Shown piece after piece: positions 28,679 to 37,787 of a stretch of DNA of 64,000 bases. The DNA lies in NCBI GenBank assembly GCA_902635335.1, contig CACPNO010000002.1, positions 32,533 to 96,532 of the forward strand, given 5' to 3'. The notes under the pieces are model-generated. The model searched no databases, was not told the origin of the DNA, and saw only the letters and a program-made list of their open reading frames with translations. Every line of letters starts with the position of its first letter. Position 1 is the stretch's first letter. The position numbers and the translations under genes were made by a program. This DNA is from an uncultured Pelagibacteraceae bacterium. Its GTDB lineage: Bacteria > Pseudomonadota > Alphaproteobacteria > Pelagibacterales > Pelagibacteraceae.

Positions 28679-30933
28679 TGACACAATTAATAAAAATATT
28701 AAAAATAAATATTACTTTATTTATATGTTTATTATTTTTGTACACTACTGCCAAAGCAGAAATTTATGATGAAATTAGAATTAAGGGAAATGAGAGACTT
28801 GCAGTTGAAACTATAATACTATTTTCTGGCTTAGATATAAACGATAACATTGAGAGTGAAGACTTAAACCAATCTATTAAAAAACTTTATAATACGAATT
28901 ATTTTAAAGATATTAAAATCGATGTAGATGGAAGTGTTATTATAATTTCAATTACAGAAAACCCAATAATTCAATCTATTAAAATCAATGGAATAAAAAA
29001 TAAGTCTATTTTAGAAAAGCTTAACGAGATAGGTAAGAAAAGTGAAAAATACCCTTATTTAAAAAGTAGCATTATAAATCAAAGAAATCTTTTATTAAAT
29101 ATAGTTCGTGCAAGTGGTTTTTATTTTGCAAAAATAGAGACTAAAGTAATTAATAATCAAAAAAATTCTGTAAATATTGTTTATAATTTTAATCTTGGAA
29201 AACGAGCGATAATTAAAAAAATAAATTTTCAAGGAAATAAAATTTTTAGAGACTCAAAACTTAGAAATATCATAATTTCTGAAGAAGGAAGATTCTGGAA
29301 GTTTATAACATCTGATAAGTATCTAGATGAAAGAAAAATTAAAAATGATGAATTGCTTTTGAAGAAATTTTTTCAAAACAAAGGCTATTATAATGTAAAT
29401 ATAAAATCATCTTATGCTAAAAATATCAATAATGAATATTTTGAGTTAAATTTCAATATTGATGCCGGTAATAAATTCTTTTTTAATAATATATCTATTG
29501 ACATTGGTGACAATTTTAATGATCAGAATTTTAAGGATATTCAAAATCAATTAATAAAATTTAAAGGAGAAAAATATTCACAAAGAGTAATAGATAAAAT
29601 AATCGAAGAGATAGACAAAATTGTTTTACAAAAAGAATTTGTTTTCTTAAATACTAAATACGATTTTTTTATTAAGGAAAATAATAAAATTGATGTTTTA
29701 TTTAAGTTTCAAGATTTAGAAAAATTTTTTGTAGAGCAAATCAACATCTATGGTAATTTCATAACTGAGGAAAAAGTTATTAGGAACTCTCTTATTGTTG
29801 ATGAGGGTGATGCTTTTAATACTATGCTATTTGATAAATCAATAAATAACATTAGATCAAGAGGAATATTTAAGTCTGTTAATTCTAAAATAAAAAATTC
29901 AACTAACGACAATCAAAAGAAAGTTATTGATATATTTGTGGAAGAAAGTCCAACAGGTGAGATATTTGCAGGAGCAGGAACTGGAACATCCGGTGCAACT
30001 ATATCTGGTGGTATTCAGGAAAAAAATTACCTTGGAAAAGGAATAAAACTATCAACTAATCTAATGCTATCTGAAGACCAAATTAAAGGAAAATTTTCAG
30101 TGGTTAACCCAAATTTTAAAAATTCAGATAGATCTCTTAATACAACTATAGAAAGTACAAGCTCAGATTTCTTAGCTACAGGTGGATTTAAAACTTCAAG
30201 AACAGGTTTTGGTATAGGTACAGGATTTGAACAATACAATGATTTTTATGTAAACCTAGACATATCAACCTATTATGAAAAGTTAGAGACATCATCCGAA
30301 GCTTCTGCATATAAAAAAAAACAAGAGGGTGATTATTTGGAGAATTTATTTACTTATAACTTAATTTTAAATAAATTAGACCAAAATTTCCAACCTACAG
30401 ATGGTTATAAAATGAGTTTTAAGCAAGTTCTACCAATTTATTCAGATGATTTGTCAGTAAGCAATACACTTAATCTTTCTAAGTACTATTCATTGACAGA
30501 CAATTTAATATTATCTGGAAAATTCTTTTTAAAAGCAGTTAATTCAATTGATGATGATGTTAGAGTTTCAAGAAGAGTATATATACCAACTAGTAAATTA
30601 AGAGGATTTGAAACAGGTAAATTTGGTCCAAAAGACGGAGATGAATATGTAGGTGGTAATTTCGGATCAGCAATAAATTTTAATACTACACTTCCAAATA
30701 TTCTAAGTGGATATGAAAATATTGATTTAAATCTTTTTCTAGATGCCGCAACACTTAGAGAGGTAGATTACGACAGTTCACTAGAATCTAGTAAAATTAG
30801 ATCAGCAACAGGTGTATCTGTTAATTGGTTTACTGTAGTTGGCCCATTATCATTTTCTTATGCAATCCCTTTAACAAGCGAACCTTCAGACAAAACTGAA
30901 TCATTTCGGTTTAGAATAGGAACATCTTTTTAA
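28678..30933 (+). CDS. bamA: Outer membrane protein assembly factor BamA
   Basis: The core of the BAM machine that folds beta-barrel proteins into the outer membrane (751 aa). A signal peptide (hydrophobic at about 10-24, ending near AKA) is followed by POTRA repeats over about residues 28-410, then a 16-stranded barrel. The loop-6 motif KLRGFETGKFG and the C-terminal aromatic FRIGTSF match the family. It starts the envelope block bamA-skp-lpxD-fabZ-lpxA-lpxI-lpxB. Confidence 0.96.
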   Translation: MTQLIKILKINITLFICLLFLYTTAKAEIYDEIRIKGNERLAVETIILFSGLDINDNIESEDLNQSIKKLYNTNYFKDIKIDVDGSVIIISITENPIIQSIKINGIKNKSILEKLNEIGKKSEKYPYLKSSIINQRNLLLNIVRASGFYFAKIETKVINNQKNSVNIVYNFNLGKRAIIKKINFQGNKIFRDSKLRNIIISEEGRFWKFITSDKYLDERKIKNDELLLKKFFQNKGYYNVNIKSSYAKNINNEYFELNFNIDAGNKFFFNNISIDIGDNFNDQNFKDIQNQLIKFKGEKYSQRVIDKIIEEIDKIVLQKEFVFLNTKYDFFIKENNKIDVLFKFQDLEKFFVEQINIYGNFITEEKVIRNSLIVDEGDAFNTMLFDKSINNIRSRGIFKSVNSKIKNSTNDNQKKVIDIFVEESPTGEIFAGAGTGTSGATISGGIQEKNYLGKGIKLSTNLMLSEDQIKGKFSVVNPNFKNSDRSLNTTIESTSSDFLATGGFKTSRTGFGIGTGFEQYNDFYVNLDISTYYEKLETSSEASAYKKKQEGDYLENLFTYNLILNKLDQNFQPTDGYKMSFKQVLPIYSDDLSVSNTLNLSKYYSLTDNLILSGKFFLKAVNSIDDDVRVSRRVYIPTSKLRGFETGKFGPKDGDEYVGGNFGSAINFNTTLPNILSGYENIDLNLFLDAATLREVDYDSSLESSKIRSATGVSVNWFTVVGPLSFSYAIPLTSEPSDKTESFRFRIGTSF

Positions 30934-30934
30934 A

Positions 30935-31435
30935 ATGAAAAAAATAATTATTTTTTTTTTTGTAATTAATATATTTACATTACCTTTAAAAGCTGAAATT
31001 GCATATATAGATATTAATTTTATTATTAATAAGTCAGCCATTGGAATAACTTTAAATAAACAACTTGAAGATCTTAAAAAAAAATACATATCAAAATACA
31101 ATAAAATAGAACAAGAGCTTATTAAAAAAGAAAAAACATTAATTGCTCAACAAAATATTCTTAATAAAGATGAATTTGAAAAAAAATTAGAAACACTTTC
31201 AAAGCAAGTGAAAAAATATAGATCTGATAAAAAAATTTCTGAGGATGATATTAATAAAATAAAAATTGAAAATACCAAAAAAATATTAAATTTTTTGAAC
31301 CCTATAATAACAGAATATGTTGAAAAAAATTCAATTTCTTTAGTAATCCCAAAAAAGAATATTATTGTCGGTAAAAAAAAATTAGATATAACTGATAATA
31401 TAATTCAATTATTAAACAACGAAACAAACAAGTAA
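30935..31435 (+). CDS. skp: OmpH/Skp-family periplasmic chaperone
   Basis: A 166-aa secreted protein. It has a signal peptide (about 1-20, cut after KAE-like sequence), IAYIDINFIINKSAIG as in the OmpH family, and long charged helices (about 45-120) that would form the trimeric tentacles holding unfolded outer membrane proteins. It lies 1 nt after bamA, the usual place. Sequence is weakly conserved, so position and domain shape carry the call. Confidence 0.85.
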   Translation: MKKIIIFFFVINIFTLPLKAEIAYIDINFIINKSAIGITLNKQLEDLKKKYISKYNKIEQELIKKEKTLIAQQNILNKDEFEKKLETLSKQVKKYRSDKKISEDDINKIKIENTKKILNFLNPIITEYVEKNSISLVIPKKNIIVGKKKLDITDNIIQLLNNETNK

Positions 31436-31446
31436 TATTTTTAAGT

Positions 31447-32418
31447 ATGGAGAATAAATTTTTTAAAAAAAGAAAAATTGTAAGAATTAACGATATTCTT
31501 TCTTGCTTAAATTTAGATAAAAAAAATAAAAATTTTAGAGTAAATGATATCAAGGATTTAGATCTTGCAAACAAAAATGATATAAGTTTTTTTAATTCAA
31601 TAAAATATCTTCATTTATTAAAAAAAACTAGATCAGATCTTATAATAGTAGAAAAGAAAAATATAAACCTTTTACCAAAAAAAAAAATTTTTATCGAGGT
31701 AGGCAATGTCTTGCTGGCTGTTTCAAAAGTTACTAATTTATTTTATCCTGAGGCTTTAGAAGATTGTTTTGATTCAAGCGTAAAATCTTTGGTAAAAAAA
31801 AATTATGTTAAATTAGATGCGGGATTAAATATCTTAGTTGGGAAAAATGTAAAAATAGGAAAAAACTGTTCAATTGGCCATAACACCATCGTAGAAAAAA
31901 ATGTTAAAATTGGTGATAATTGCAAAATTGGAAGTAATGTAATTTTAAAGAATACTATTATCGGGGATAATACTAATATACTTGATGGTGCTATTATTGG
32001 AAAAAAAGGATTTGGTTTTTATCCAGGCACTAATAAAAATATAAGATATCCTCATATTGGTAAAGTGATTATAGGCAATCATGTCGAAGTAGGATGCAAT
32101 AATACAATTGATAGAGGTTCTCTGTCAGATACTATTATAGGAGATGGAACTTTTTTGGATAACCAAATTCATATTGCTCACAATGTTAAAATCGGAAAAA
32201 ATTGTATAATTACTGGTCAAGTTGGATTCGCTGGAAGTTCATCAATTGGAAATAGAGTTATGATAGGTGGACAGGCTGGGATATCAGGACATCTAAAAAT
32301 TGGCGATAATGTTAAAATTGGAGGCGGAAGTGGAGTTATAAAAGATATTCCTTCAAATAGTAAGGTGATGGGGTATCCTGCTAAAAATATAAGGATTTTT
32401 TTAAAAGACAATAGATAA
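31447..32418 (+). CDS. lpxD: UDP-3-O-(3-hydroxyacyl)glucosamine N-acyltransferase
   Basis: The third step of lipid A synthesis (323 aa). The N-terminal uridine-binding domain (about 1-100) precedes a left-handed beta-helix of hexapeptide repeats (IGKNCSIGHNTIV and many more) and the catalytic-His region IHIAHNVKIG. The C-terminus ends in the usual short helix. It lies 11 nt after skp and 2 nt before fabZ. Confidence 0.96.
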   Translation: MENKFFKKRKIVRINDILSCLNLDKKNKNFRVNDIKDLDLANKNDISFFNSIKYLHLLKKTRSDLIIVEKKNINLLPKKKIFIEVGNVLLAVSKVTNLFYPEALEDCFDSSVKSLVKKNYVKLDAGLNILVGKNVKIGKNCSIGHNTIVEKNVKIGDNCKIGSNVILKNTIIGDNTNILDGAIIGKKGFGFYPGTNKNIRYPHIGKVIIGNHVEVGCNNTIDRGSLSDTIIGDGTFLDNQIHIAHNVKIGKNCIITGQVGFAGSSSIGNRVMIGGQAGISGHLKIGDNVKIGGGSGVIKDIPSNSKVMGYPAKNIRIFLKDNR

Positions 32419-32420
32419 AA

Positions 32421-32867
32421 ATGACAAATTTAAATAAAGCAGAAATAAAAGAATTATTGCCCCATAGAGAACCAATGCTTCTTATTGATGAGCTTAGAGA
32501 TATTAAAAAACTTTTTTCAGCTACAGCAATAGTAAATGTAAAAAAAGATAGTTTTTTTGTTAATGGACATTTTCCTGACGAGCCAGTAATGCCTGGAGTA
32601 TTAATAGTCGAGGCCTTTGGACAAGCAGCCGCTGCGTTAACAGCAAATGGATTAGATAAAGCCACATATGACAATAAATTAGTTTTTTTAATGACCATTG
32701 AAAAAGCCAGATTTAGAAATCCCGTCATTCCAGATTGTGTTTTAGAGTTAAAAATTGAAGCTATAAGATCTCATGGTAGAGTATGGAAATATAAAGGTAC
32801 AGCATTTGTGGGTGAGAAAAAAATGGCAGATGCACAATGGTCTGCAACTATTGTTGATAGAAAGTAA
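32421..32867 (+). CDS. fabZ: 3-hydroxyacyl-[acyl-carrier-protein] dehydratase FabZ
   Basis: Dehydrates 3-hydroxyacyl-ACP in fatty acid elongation and so competes with the Lpx enzymes for the same substrate (148 aa, hot-dog fold). LLPHREPMLLIDEL is at about 12-25. The catalytic His is in GHFPDEPVMPGVLIVEAFGQ, with Glu a little downstream. It sits between lpxD and lpxA as in most Gram-negative bacteria. Confidence 0.97.
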   Translation: MTNLNKAEIKELLPHREPMLLIDELRDIKKLFSATAIVNVKKDSFFVNGHFPDEPVMPGVLIVEAFGQAAAALTANGLDKATYDNKLVFLMTIEKARFRNPVIPDCVLELKIEAIRSHGRVWKYKGTAFVGEKKMADAQWSATIVDRK

Positions 32868-32898
32868 TAATCAGTAGTAATAGTTGATAAGTATTAAA

Positions 32899-32919
32899 TA
32901 ATAAATTTGTTATTTATTA
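32899..32919 (+). promoter_or_regulatory. AT-only hairpin just before the lpxA start codon
   Basis: TAATAAAT (32899-32906) and ATTTATTA (32912-32919) form a perfect 8-bp stem around a TTGTT loop, three bases before the GTG start of lpxA. No purine-rich ribosome binding site is visible at this start. It could affect initiation at lpxA, but a chance palindrome in AT-rich DNA is possible. Confidence 0.3.
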
Positions 32920-32922
32920 CCT

Positions 32923-33705
32923 GTGATCCATAAAACAGCAATAGTCAATACAAAAGCAAAGATTTCAAGTAATGTTGATATAGGACCTTATTGTATCATA
33001 GGTCCAGATGTAGAAATAGGAACTAACTCAGTTATACATTCGCATGTAAATATAGTTGGTAATACAAAGATAGGAGATAATAATCAAATATATCCTTTCT
33101 CATCTATTGGAACTCCTCCACAAGATTTAAAATATAAAGGAGAAAAAAATTCATTAGTGATTGGTAATAACAACAAGTTTAGAGAGTATGTAAATATAAA
33201 TCCTGGTACAGAACAAGGAGGTGGGATAACTCGAATTGGTAATAATAATTTATTTATGGTTTATTGTCATGTGGCTCACGATTGTATGATATCAGATAAT
33301 GTTGTATTAGCTAACAACGTTCAGGTTGGAGGTCATGTTTGTATTCAAAATAATGCAATAGTTGGTGGAAGCTGTGCGATACATCAATTTTCTAGGATTG
33401 GTGAGTCTGCAATGATAGGAGGAATGACTGGAGTTTTGAGCGATGTCATTCCATTTGGTTTATCAATGGGAAATAGAAACAATTTAATGGGGTTAAATCT
33501 TATTGGATTGAGAAGATCGAAAGTTTCAAACGATAATATAAAAAAAATACAATTAGCTTATGAAATAATATTTAAAACTTCAAGTTTTAGAGAAAACATA
33601 GAACAACTTAATAACGATCTTAAAAAAAATGAATTTATAAAAAAAATAATTAATTTTATAAATTCAGACAAAAAAAGACCAATATCATTTCCACTTAACA
33701 AATAA
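32923..33705 (+). CDS. lpxA: UDP-N-acetylglucosamine acyltransferase
   Basis: The first step of lipid A synthesis (260 aa): moves a hydroxyacyl chain from ACP to UDP-GlcNAc. Hexapeptide repeats fill about residues 1-185, with the catalytic His in YCHVAHDCMISDNV. The C-terminal helical domain is present. Translation starts at GTG (32923), since MIHKTAIV is the family N-terminus. A 55-nt gap separates it from fabZ, one of the longer ones in this block. It overlaps lpxI by 1 nt. Confidence 0.97.
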   Translation: MIHKTAIVNTKAKISSNVDIGPYCIIGPDVEIGTNSVIHSHVNIVGNTKIGDNNQIYPFSSIGTPPQDLKYKGEKNSLVIGNNNKFREYVNINPGTEQGGGITRIGNNNLFMVYCHVAHDCMISDNVVLANNVQVGGHVCIQNNAIVGGSCAIHQFSRIGESAMIGGMTGVLSDVIPFGLSMGNRNNLMGLNLIGLRRSKVSNDNIKKIQLAYEIIFKTSSFRENIEQLNNDLKKNEFIKKIINFINSDKKRPISFPLNK

Positions 33706-34496
33706 TGATAGGACTTTTTTTAGGAGAAAAAGATCTACCAAATGAAATTATTAAAAAAATAGAGAAAAAAAAAATAAAATATTTCATCATAGATCTTACA
33801 AAAAACAACAAATTTAAAAAAAATAAGAATAGTTTTTTCATTAACATAGGTAAATTTGGCGAGATTTTAAATCTTATTAAGTTACAAAAATGTAAAAAGG
33901 TTATATTTGCTGGAAATATTGTTAAACCTAAAATATCAAAACTAAAATTAGACTTAAGAGGCCTATTTTACATTCCAAGAATAGTTAAAGCGTCAAAAAA
34001 AGGTGACGCAGCAATATTAAAAGTTTTAATTAAAATTTTGTCTGAGAATAAAATTAAAGTTATTAAATTGAATACTTTCAATCCAGAATTAACTTTAAAG
34101 AAAGGAGTTTATACAAAAATTAAACCAACTTTGCTGGAAAAAGAAGAATTAGCCAAAGGAATTAAGGAATTAAAAAATATAAATTCGCACAATCATACAC
34201 AAGCAGTGATTATAAGGGACAATAAAATCATTTCTAGAGAAACAAGAAAAGGCACAAAAGTAATGATAAAATCTGTTACTAAATTAAAAATAAAAAAAGG
34301 TATTTTAATAAAACTACCTAAAACAAAACAAGATTTAAGGGTAGATTTACCCACAATAGGAATTGATACATTTAAAGATTGTAATGAGGCTGGCATCAAG
34401 GGAATTGTTATTAAATCAAATCAAAATATTATATTAAATAAAGAAGCCTGTATTAAATATGCTAATAAGAATAAACTCTTTCTCATCGCTATATGA
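33705..34496 (+). CDS. lpxI: UDP-2,3-diacylglucosamine pyrophosphatase LpxI
   Basis: The fourth step of lipid A synthesis, done in alphaproteobacteria by LpxI in place of LpxH. The 263-aa protein starts IGLFLGEKDLPNEII, and the C-terminal half carries GDAAILK, the AVIIRDNKI region and LPTIGIDTFK, as in the family formerly called DUF1009. Its place between lpxA and lpxB is the classic context. It overlaps lpxB by 4 nt. Confidence 0.92.
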   Translation: MIGLFLGEKDLPNEIIKKIEKKKIKYFIIDLTKNNKFKKNKNSFFINIGKFGEILNLIKLQKCKKVIFAGNIVKPKISKLKLDLRGLFYIPRIVKASKKGDAAILKVLIKILSENKIKVIKLNTFNPELTLKKGVYTKIKPTLLEKEELAKGIKELKNINSHNHTQAVIIRDNKIISRETRKGTKVMIKSVTKLKIKKGILIKLPKTKQDLRVDLPTIGIDTFKDCNEAGIKGIVIKSNQNIILNKEACIKYANKNKLFLIAI

Positions 34497-35623
34497 AAAA
34501 AATTTTTGTTCTTACTGGTGAACCTTCGGGGGATAAATTAGCGTCAGAAGTAATATCACAGTTAAAAACAAAAAAAGCTGATTTAGAGTTTTTAAGTGTT
34601 GGCGGAACAAATTTGGAAAAATTAGGCATAAAGACAATCTATGACCAAAAAGAAATAACCTATATAGCTTTTACCGATATATTATTAAACTTTTTTAAAA
34701 TAAAACGTAAAATAAAAGATACAGTTAATGAAGTCTTAAAATTTAACCCGGATATTTTATTTAGTGTTGATAGTCCCGATTTTACTCTAAGAGTGGCAAA
34801 ACTAGTCAAAGAAAAAAACCCAAAAATAAAAATAATTCATTTTATTGCCCCTAAAGTTTGGGCATGGAGAGAGGGTAGGGTAAAGAAAATGAAGGAATTT
34901 TTAGACCATATTTTACTACTTTTCAGGTTTGAAAAAGAATATTTTGATAAAGAAAAACTAACCAACACTTTTGTAGGTCACCCTTTGTTAGATAAAAAAA
35001 TTAGTGAAAATATCCAAATAGACCAATTTTTAGATAAAAAAAAAATTATATCAATTTTTCCTGGAAGCAGAACTTCGGAGATAAACCATCATATGCCAAT
35101 TCTAATTAATTTTATTAAAAAAATGAATATCAAGGATCCCAATTATAATTTCATATTTCATGCAACTGATAAAAATAAAGAACGTATATCGAGTTATATT
35201 TCAAAAGAACACATACAAAATCTAGAAATTATTAATGACGATAAAATTAAAACTGCTGTTTTAAAAAAATCAATTTTTGCAGTAGTAAAATCTGGAACAG
35301 TTTCTTTGGAAGTTTGTAAAATGAATGTTCCATCAATAATTATATATAAAATGAATTTTATTAATTTTTATTTAGCAAAATTTTTATTAAATATAAAATT
35401 TGTTAATATGATAAATATTATCAATAATAGAGAGGTTATTCCTGAGTTAATACAATCTGAATGTAATGCTGAGGAAATATTTAAAAGTGTTTACTATTTT
35501 CTAAAAAAACCAGATTTAATTGTCAAACAAAAAGATGAAATAAAAAAAACTCTTGAAACTTTGACTTCTCCTAGCTCTTCATCTGAAGAAGCATCAAATA
35601 TTATCTTATCCTATATTTCCTAA
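34493..35623 (+). CDS. lpxB: Lipid-A-disaccharide synthase
   Basis: The glycosyltransferase that joins two acylated glucosamines into the lipid A backbone (376 aa, GT19). FVLTGEPSGDKLASEVI (about 5-21), the IDSPDFTLR-like SVDSPDFTLR, IHFIAPKVWAWREGR and FPGSRTSEI are diagnostic. It is the last gene of the long plus-strand run. Its 3' end overlaps the 3' end of the convergent gltX by 18 nt. Confidence 0.97.
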   Translation: MKKIFVLTGEPSGDKLASEVISQLKTKKADLEFLSVGGTNLEKLGIKTIYDQKEITYIAFTDILLNFFKIKRKIKDTVNEVLKFNPDILFSVDSPDFTLRVAKLVKEKNPKIKIIHFIAPKVWAWREGRVKKMKEFLDHILLLFRFEKEYFDKEKLTNTFVGHPLLDKKISENIQIDQFLDKKKIISIFPGSRTSEINHHMPILINFIKKMNIKDPNYNFIFHATDKNKERISSYISKEHIQNLEIINDDKIKTAVLKKSIFAVVKSGTVSLEVCKMNVPSIIIYKMNFINFYLAKFLLNIKFVNMINIINNREVIPELIQSECNAEEIFKSVYYFLKKPDLIVKQKDEIKKTLETLTSPSSSSEEASNIILSYIS

Positions 35624-37000
35624 TCTTTTTATTACCTCGTTTTTTCCAAGAGATAATATTATATCATATATTCCTGGACCAAATTTAGATCCTGTTAACA
35701 TTATACGTAATGGCTGCCCAATGCCCTTAAAATTTGTATTATTCAATTTTATTAACGCATTTATAATTTGTTCTAAATTTTCTCTATCAAAAACTTCTAA
35801 TTCTGAAATCCTCTCTTTAAATAAACGTATTATTTTTTTTGCTTCATCGTTTATCAGCTGTTTATCATTGTCGTTAAAAATAACTTTATCATTTAATATG
35901 TATTTAGAATTGTTAAATATATCCTCAAGTGTTTTTGCTTTATTTTTTAAAAATGTTAATGAGCTCTTTATTGTATTTTCTTTATCTTCTTTAATTCTAT
36001 CTTTATACATCTCACAATATTCTTTTAACTTTTTGTACAATATATTTTCTTCACTATTTTTAATGTAATATTCATTCATAGAAAGAATTCTACTCATATC
36101 AAGTTTTGAAGGTGATTTACCTATTCCTTCTAAATTAAAAAGTTCTATACTTTCATCTAAGCTAAAAATTTCCTTATCTTTATAAGACCACCCTAACCTT
36201 AGTAGGTAATTTCTAAGTGATTCAGGTAGAATTCCAATTTTTGAGTAATCTTCTAATGTTGAGGCATTATCTCTTTTTGATAGTTTCTTACCATCTATTG
36301 TATGAATAAGAGGTATATGAGCAAATTGAGGAATATCCCATCCTAGTGCTTCATATATCTGTATTTGTTTAAAAGTATTAATTTTATGATCATCTCCTCT
36401 TATAATATGAGTCATTTCCATATTATGATCATCAACTGAGGCGGACAAATTATATGTTGGTGTTTCGTCATTTCTTAAAATAACAAAATCCTCAATAGTA
36501 TTATTTTCAATCTCTATGTTTCCTTGAACTAAGTCTTTTAATAGAGAAGTGCCTTCTATTTTACTTTTAAATCTTATAACTGGCTTTATATCCCTTGGGG
36601 CTTGATCTTCAGAAATATCACGCCATTTTCGATTATACACATAAGGAATTTTTTTTTGTTTAGCTCTTTTCTTTTGTTCCTCTATTTCCTCTTCACTACA
36701 AAAGCATTTATAGGCATTTCCATTTTCTAATAATCTTTTAGCAATAGTTACGTGTTCACCAATCATTTTTGATTGAATATACTCTTCACCATCATGTTTA
36801 ATTCCCATCCATTCTAGAGAGTTAATTATTTGAATTTTATATTCTTCCTTAGATCTTTCTTTATCAGTATCCTCTATCCTTAAATAAAATTTACCTGATT
36901 TGTTTTTTGAATATAACCAATTAAATAGAGCTGTTCTTACCCCACCAATATGAAGAGGACCGGTAGGAGAAGGAGCAAATCTAGTTGCTACTTTTTTCAT
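35606..37000 (-). CDS. gltX: Glutamyl-tRNA synthetase
   Basis: A class I synthetase that charges tRNA-Glu (464 aa). The HIGH-type motif is FAPSPTGPLHIGGVRTALFN (about 8-27), RIEDTDKERS follows, and the KMSKS-type motif is KLSKRDNAS (about 239-247). The C-terminal anticodon-binding domain is complete. It starts 19 nt after the lexA stop with no clear promoter between, so it may share the lexA transcript. Confidence 0.97.
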   Translation of the reverse strand: MKKVATRFAPSPTGPLHIGGVRTALFNWLYSKNKSGKFYLRIEDTDKERSKEEYKIQIINSLEWMGIKHDGEEYIQSKMIGEHVTIAKRLLENGNAYKCFCSEEEIEEQKKRAKQKKIPYVYNRKWRDISEDQAPRDIKPVIRFKSKIEGTSLLKDLVQGNIEIENNTIEDFVILRNDETPTYNLSASVDDHNMEMTHIIRGDDHKINTFKQIQIYEALGWDIPQFAHIPLIHTIDGKKLSKRDNASTLEDYSKIGILPESLRNYLLRLGWSYKDKEIFSLDESIELFNLEGIGKSPSKLDMSRILSMNEYYIKNSEENILYKKLKEYCEMYKDRIKEDKENTIKSSLTFLKNKAKTLEDIFNNSKYILNDKVIFNDNDKQLINDEAKKIIRLFKERISELEVFDRENLEQIINALIKLNNTNFKGIGQPLRIMLTGSKFGPGIYDIILSLGKNEVIKRLGNIG

Positions 37001-37019
37001 GGAATTTATTTAGACTATT

Positions 37020-37703
37020 TTACTGAAAGTTTCTATATAAAGATACAAGAATTCCTTGAACTTTCACTCTATCTGGGCCAAAAATTTTTGTTTCGTAATT
37101 TCTATTTGCACTCTCTAATGCAACAGTTTTACCTTTTCTTCTAATTCTTTTTAACATAGCCTCATGATCATCAATTAAAGCTACTACAATTTTTCCATTA
37201 TCTGCAGTATCTGCTTTTTTGACAATAACAGTATCACCATCATTGATTCCAGCTTCAATCATAGAATCCCCTTGGACCTTTAAACCAAAAAATTCTCCAT
37301 CTTTCTCAATATTGGCTGGCAGTGGAATTCTTGAAACTTCATTCTGTATAGCTTCAACTGGAGTTCCTGCAGCAATTTTTCCAAGAACAGGGATTTCTGT
37401 ATCGTTAGAATTATTTAAATTTTCCTCATCTAATCCTCCCTTAATAACACTTGGAGAAAAACTGTTATAAATATCGTTTGCGGATGCAGTTTCAGGTAAC
37501 TTAATTACTTCTAATGCTCTCGCTTTGTGGGCTAATCTTTTAATGAAGCCTCTTTCTTCTAATGCACTAATAAGTCTGTGAATGCCGGATTTTGATTTTA
37601 AATTTAACGATTCTTTCATTTCCTCGTATGAAGGTGACACACCTGTAGATCTCAACTTTTTGTTGATAAAGAGAAGCAGGTTTTTTTGTTTTTTAGTTAA
37701 CAT
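37020..37703 (-). CDS. lexA: LexA repressor (SOS regulator)
   Basis: A 227-aa repressor of the DNA-damage response. It has an N-terminal winged helix (about 1-65, with [20 protein letters not shown]). The self-cleavage site is Ala112-Gly113 in AAGTPVEA, and the dyad is Ser147 (QGDSM) and Lys185 (EAMLKR), so the protein should be cleaved with RecA help. The ATG at 37703 is chosen because homologues start MLTKKQ and because the longer frame to 37754 would run through the operator found just upstream. Confidence 0.96.
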   Translation of the reverse strand: MLTKKQKNLLLFINKKLRSTGVSPSYEEMKESLNLKSKSGIHRLISALEERGFIKRLAHKARALEVIKLPETASANDIYNSFSPSVIKGGLDEENLNNSNDTEIPVLGKIAAGTPVEAIQNEVSRIPLPANIEKDGEFFGLKVQGDSMIEAGINDGDTVIVKKADTADNGKIVVALIDDHEAMLKRIRRKGKTVALESANRNYETKIFGPDRVKVQGILVSLYRNFQ

Positions 37704-37725
37704 AGAACAAATTAAGTACATCGAT

Positions 37726-37740
37726 GTTCTATAAAAGTTC
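37726..37740 (-). promoter_or_regulatory. LexA operator (GTTC-N7-GTTC) upstream of lexA
   Basis: The plus strand reads GTTC (37726-37729), TATAAAA, GTTC (37737-37740), an exact match to the direct-repeat SOS box known for alphaproteobacteria. It ends 23 bp before the lexA start codon in the 84-bp gap after trpC. A TATAAA on the minus strand just upstream (about 37749-37754) could be the -10 box that it controls. It implies that lexA regulates itself. Confidence 0.75.
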
Positions 37741-37787
37741 CTCAATTTATACAACAGCTAAAAAGCATTATAAATTGTGGAAAATTT

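Noticed and set aside
37704..37754. Upstream extension of lexA to 37754
   Set aside because: It would run the coding region through the LexA operator and add 17 residues absent from the family, so the ATG at 37703 is preferred.
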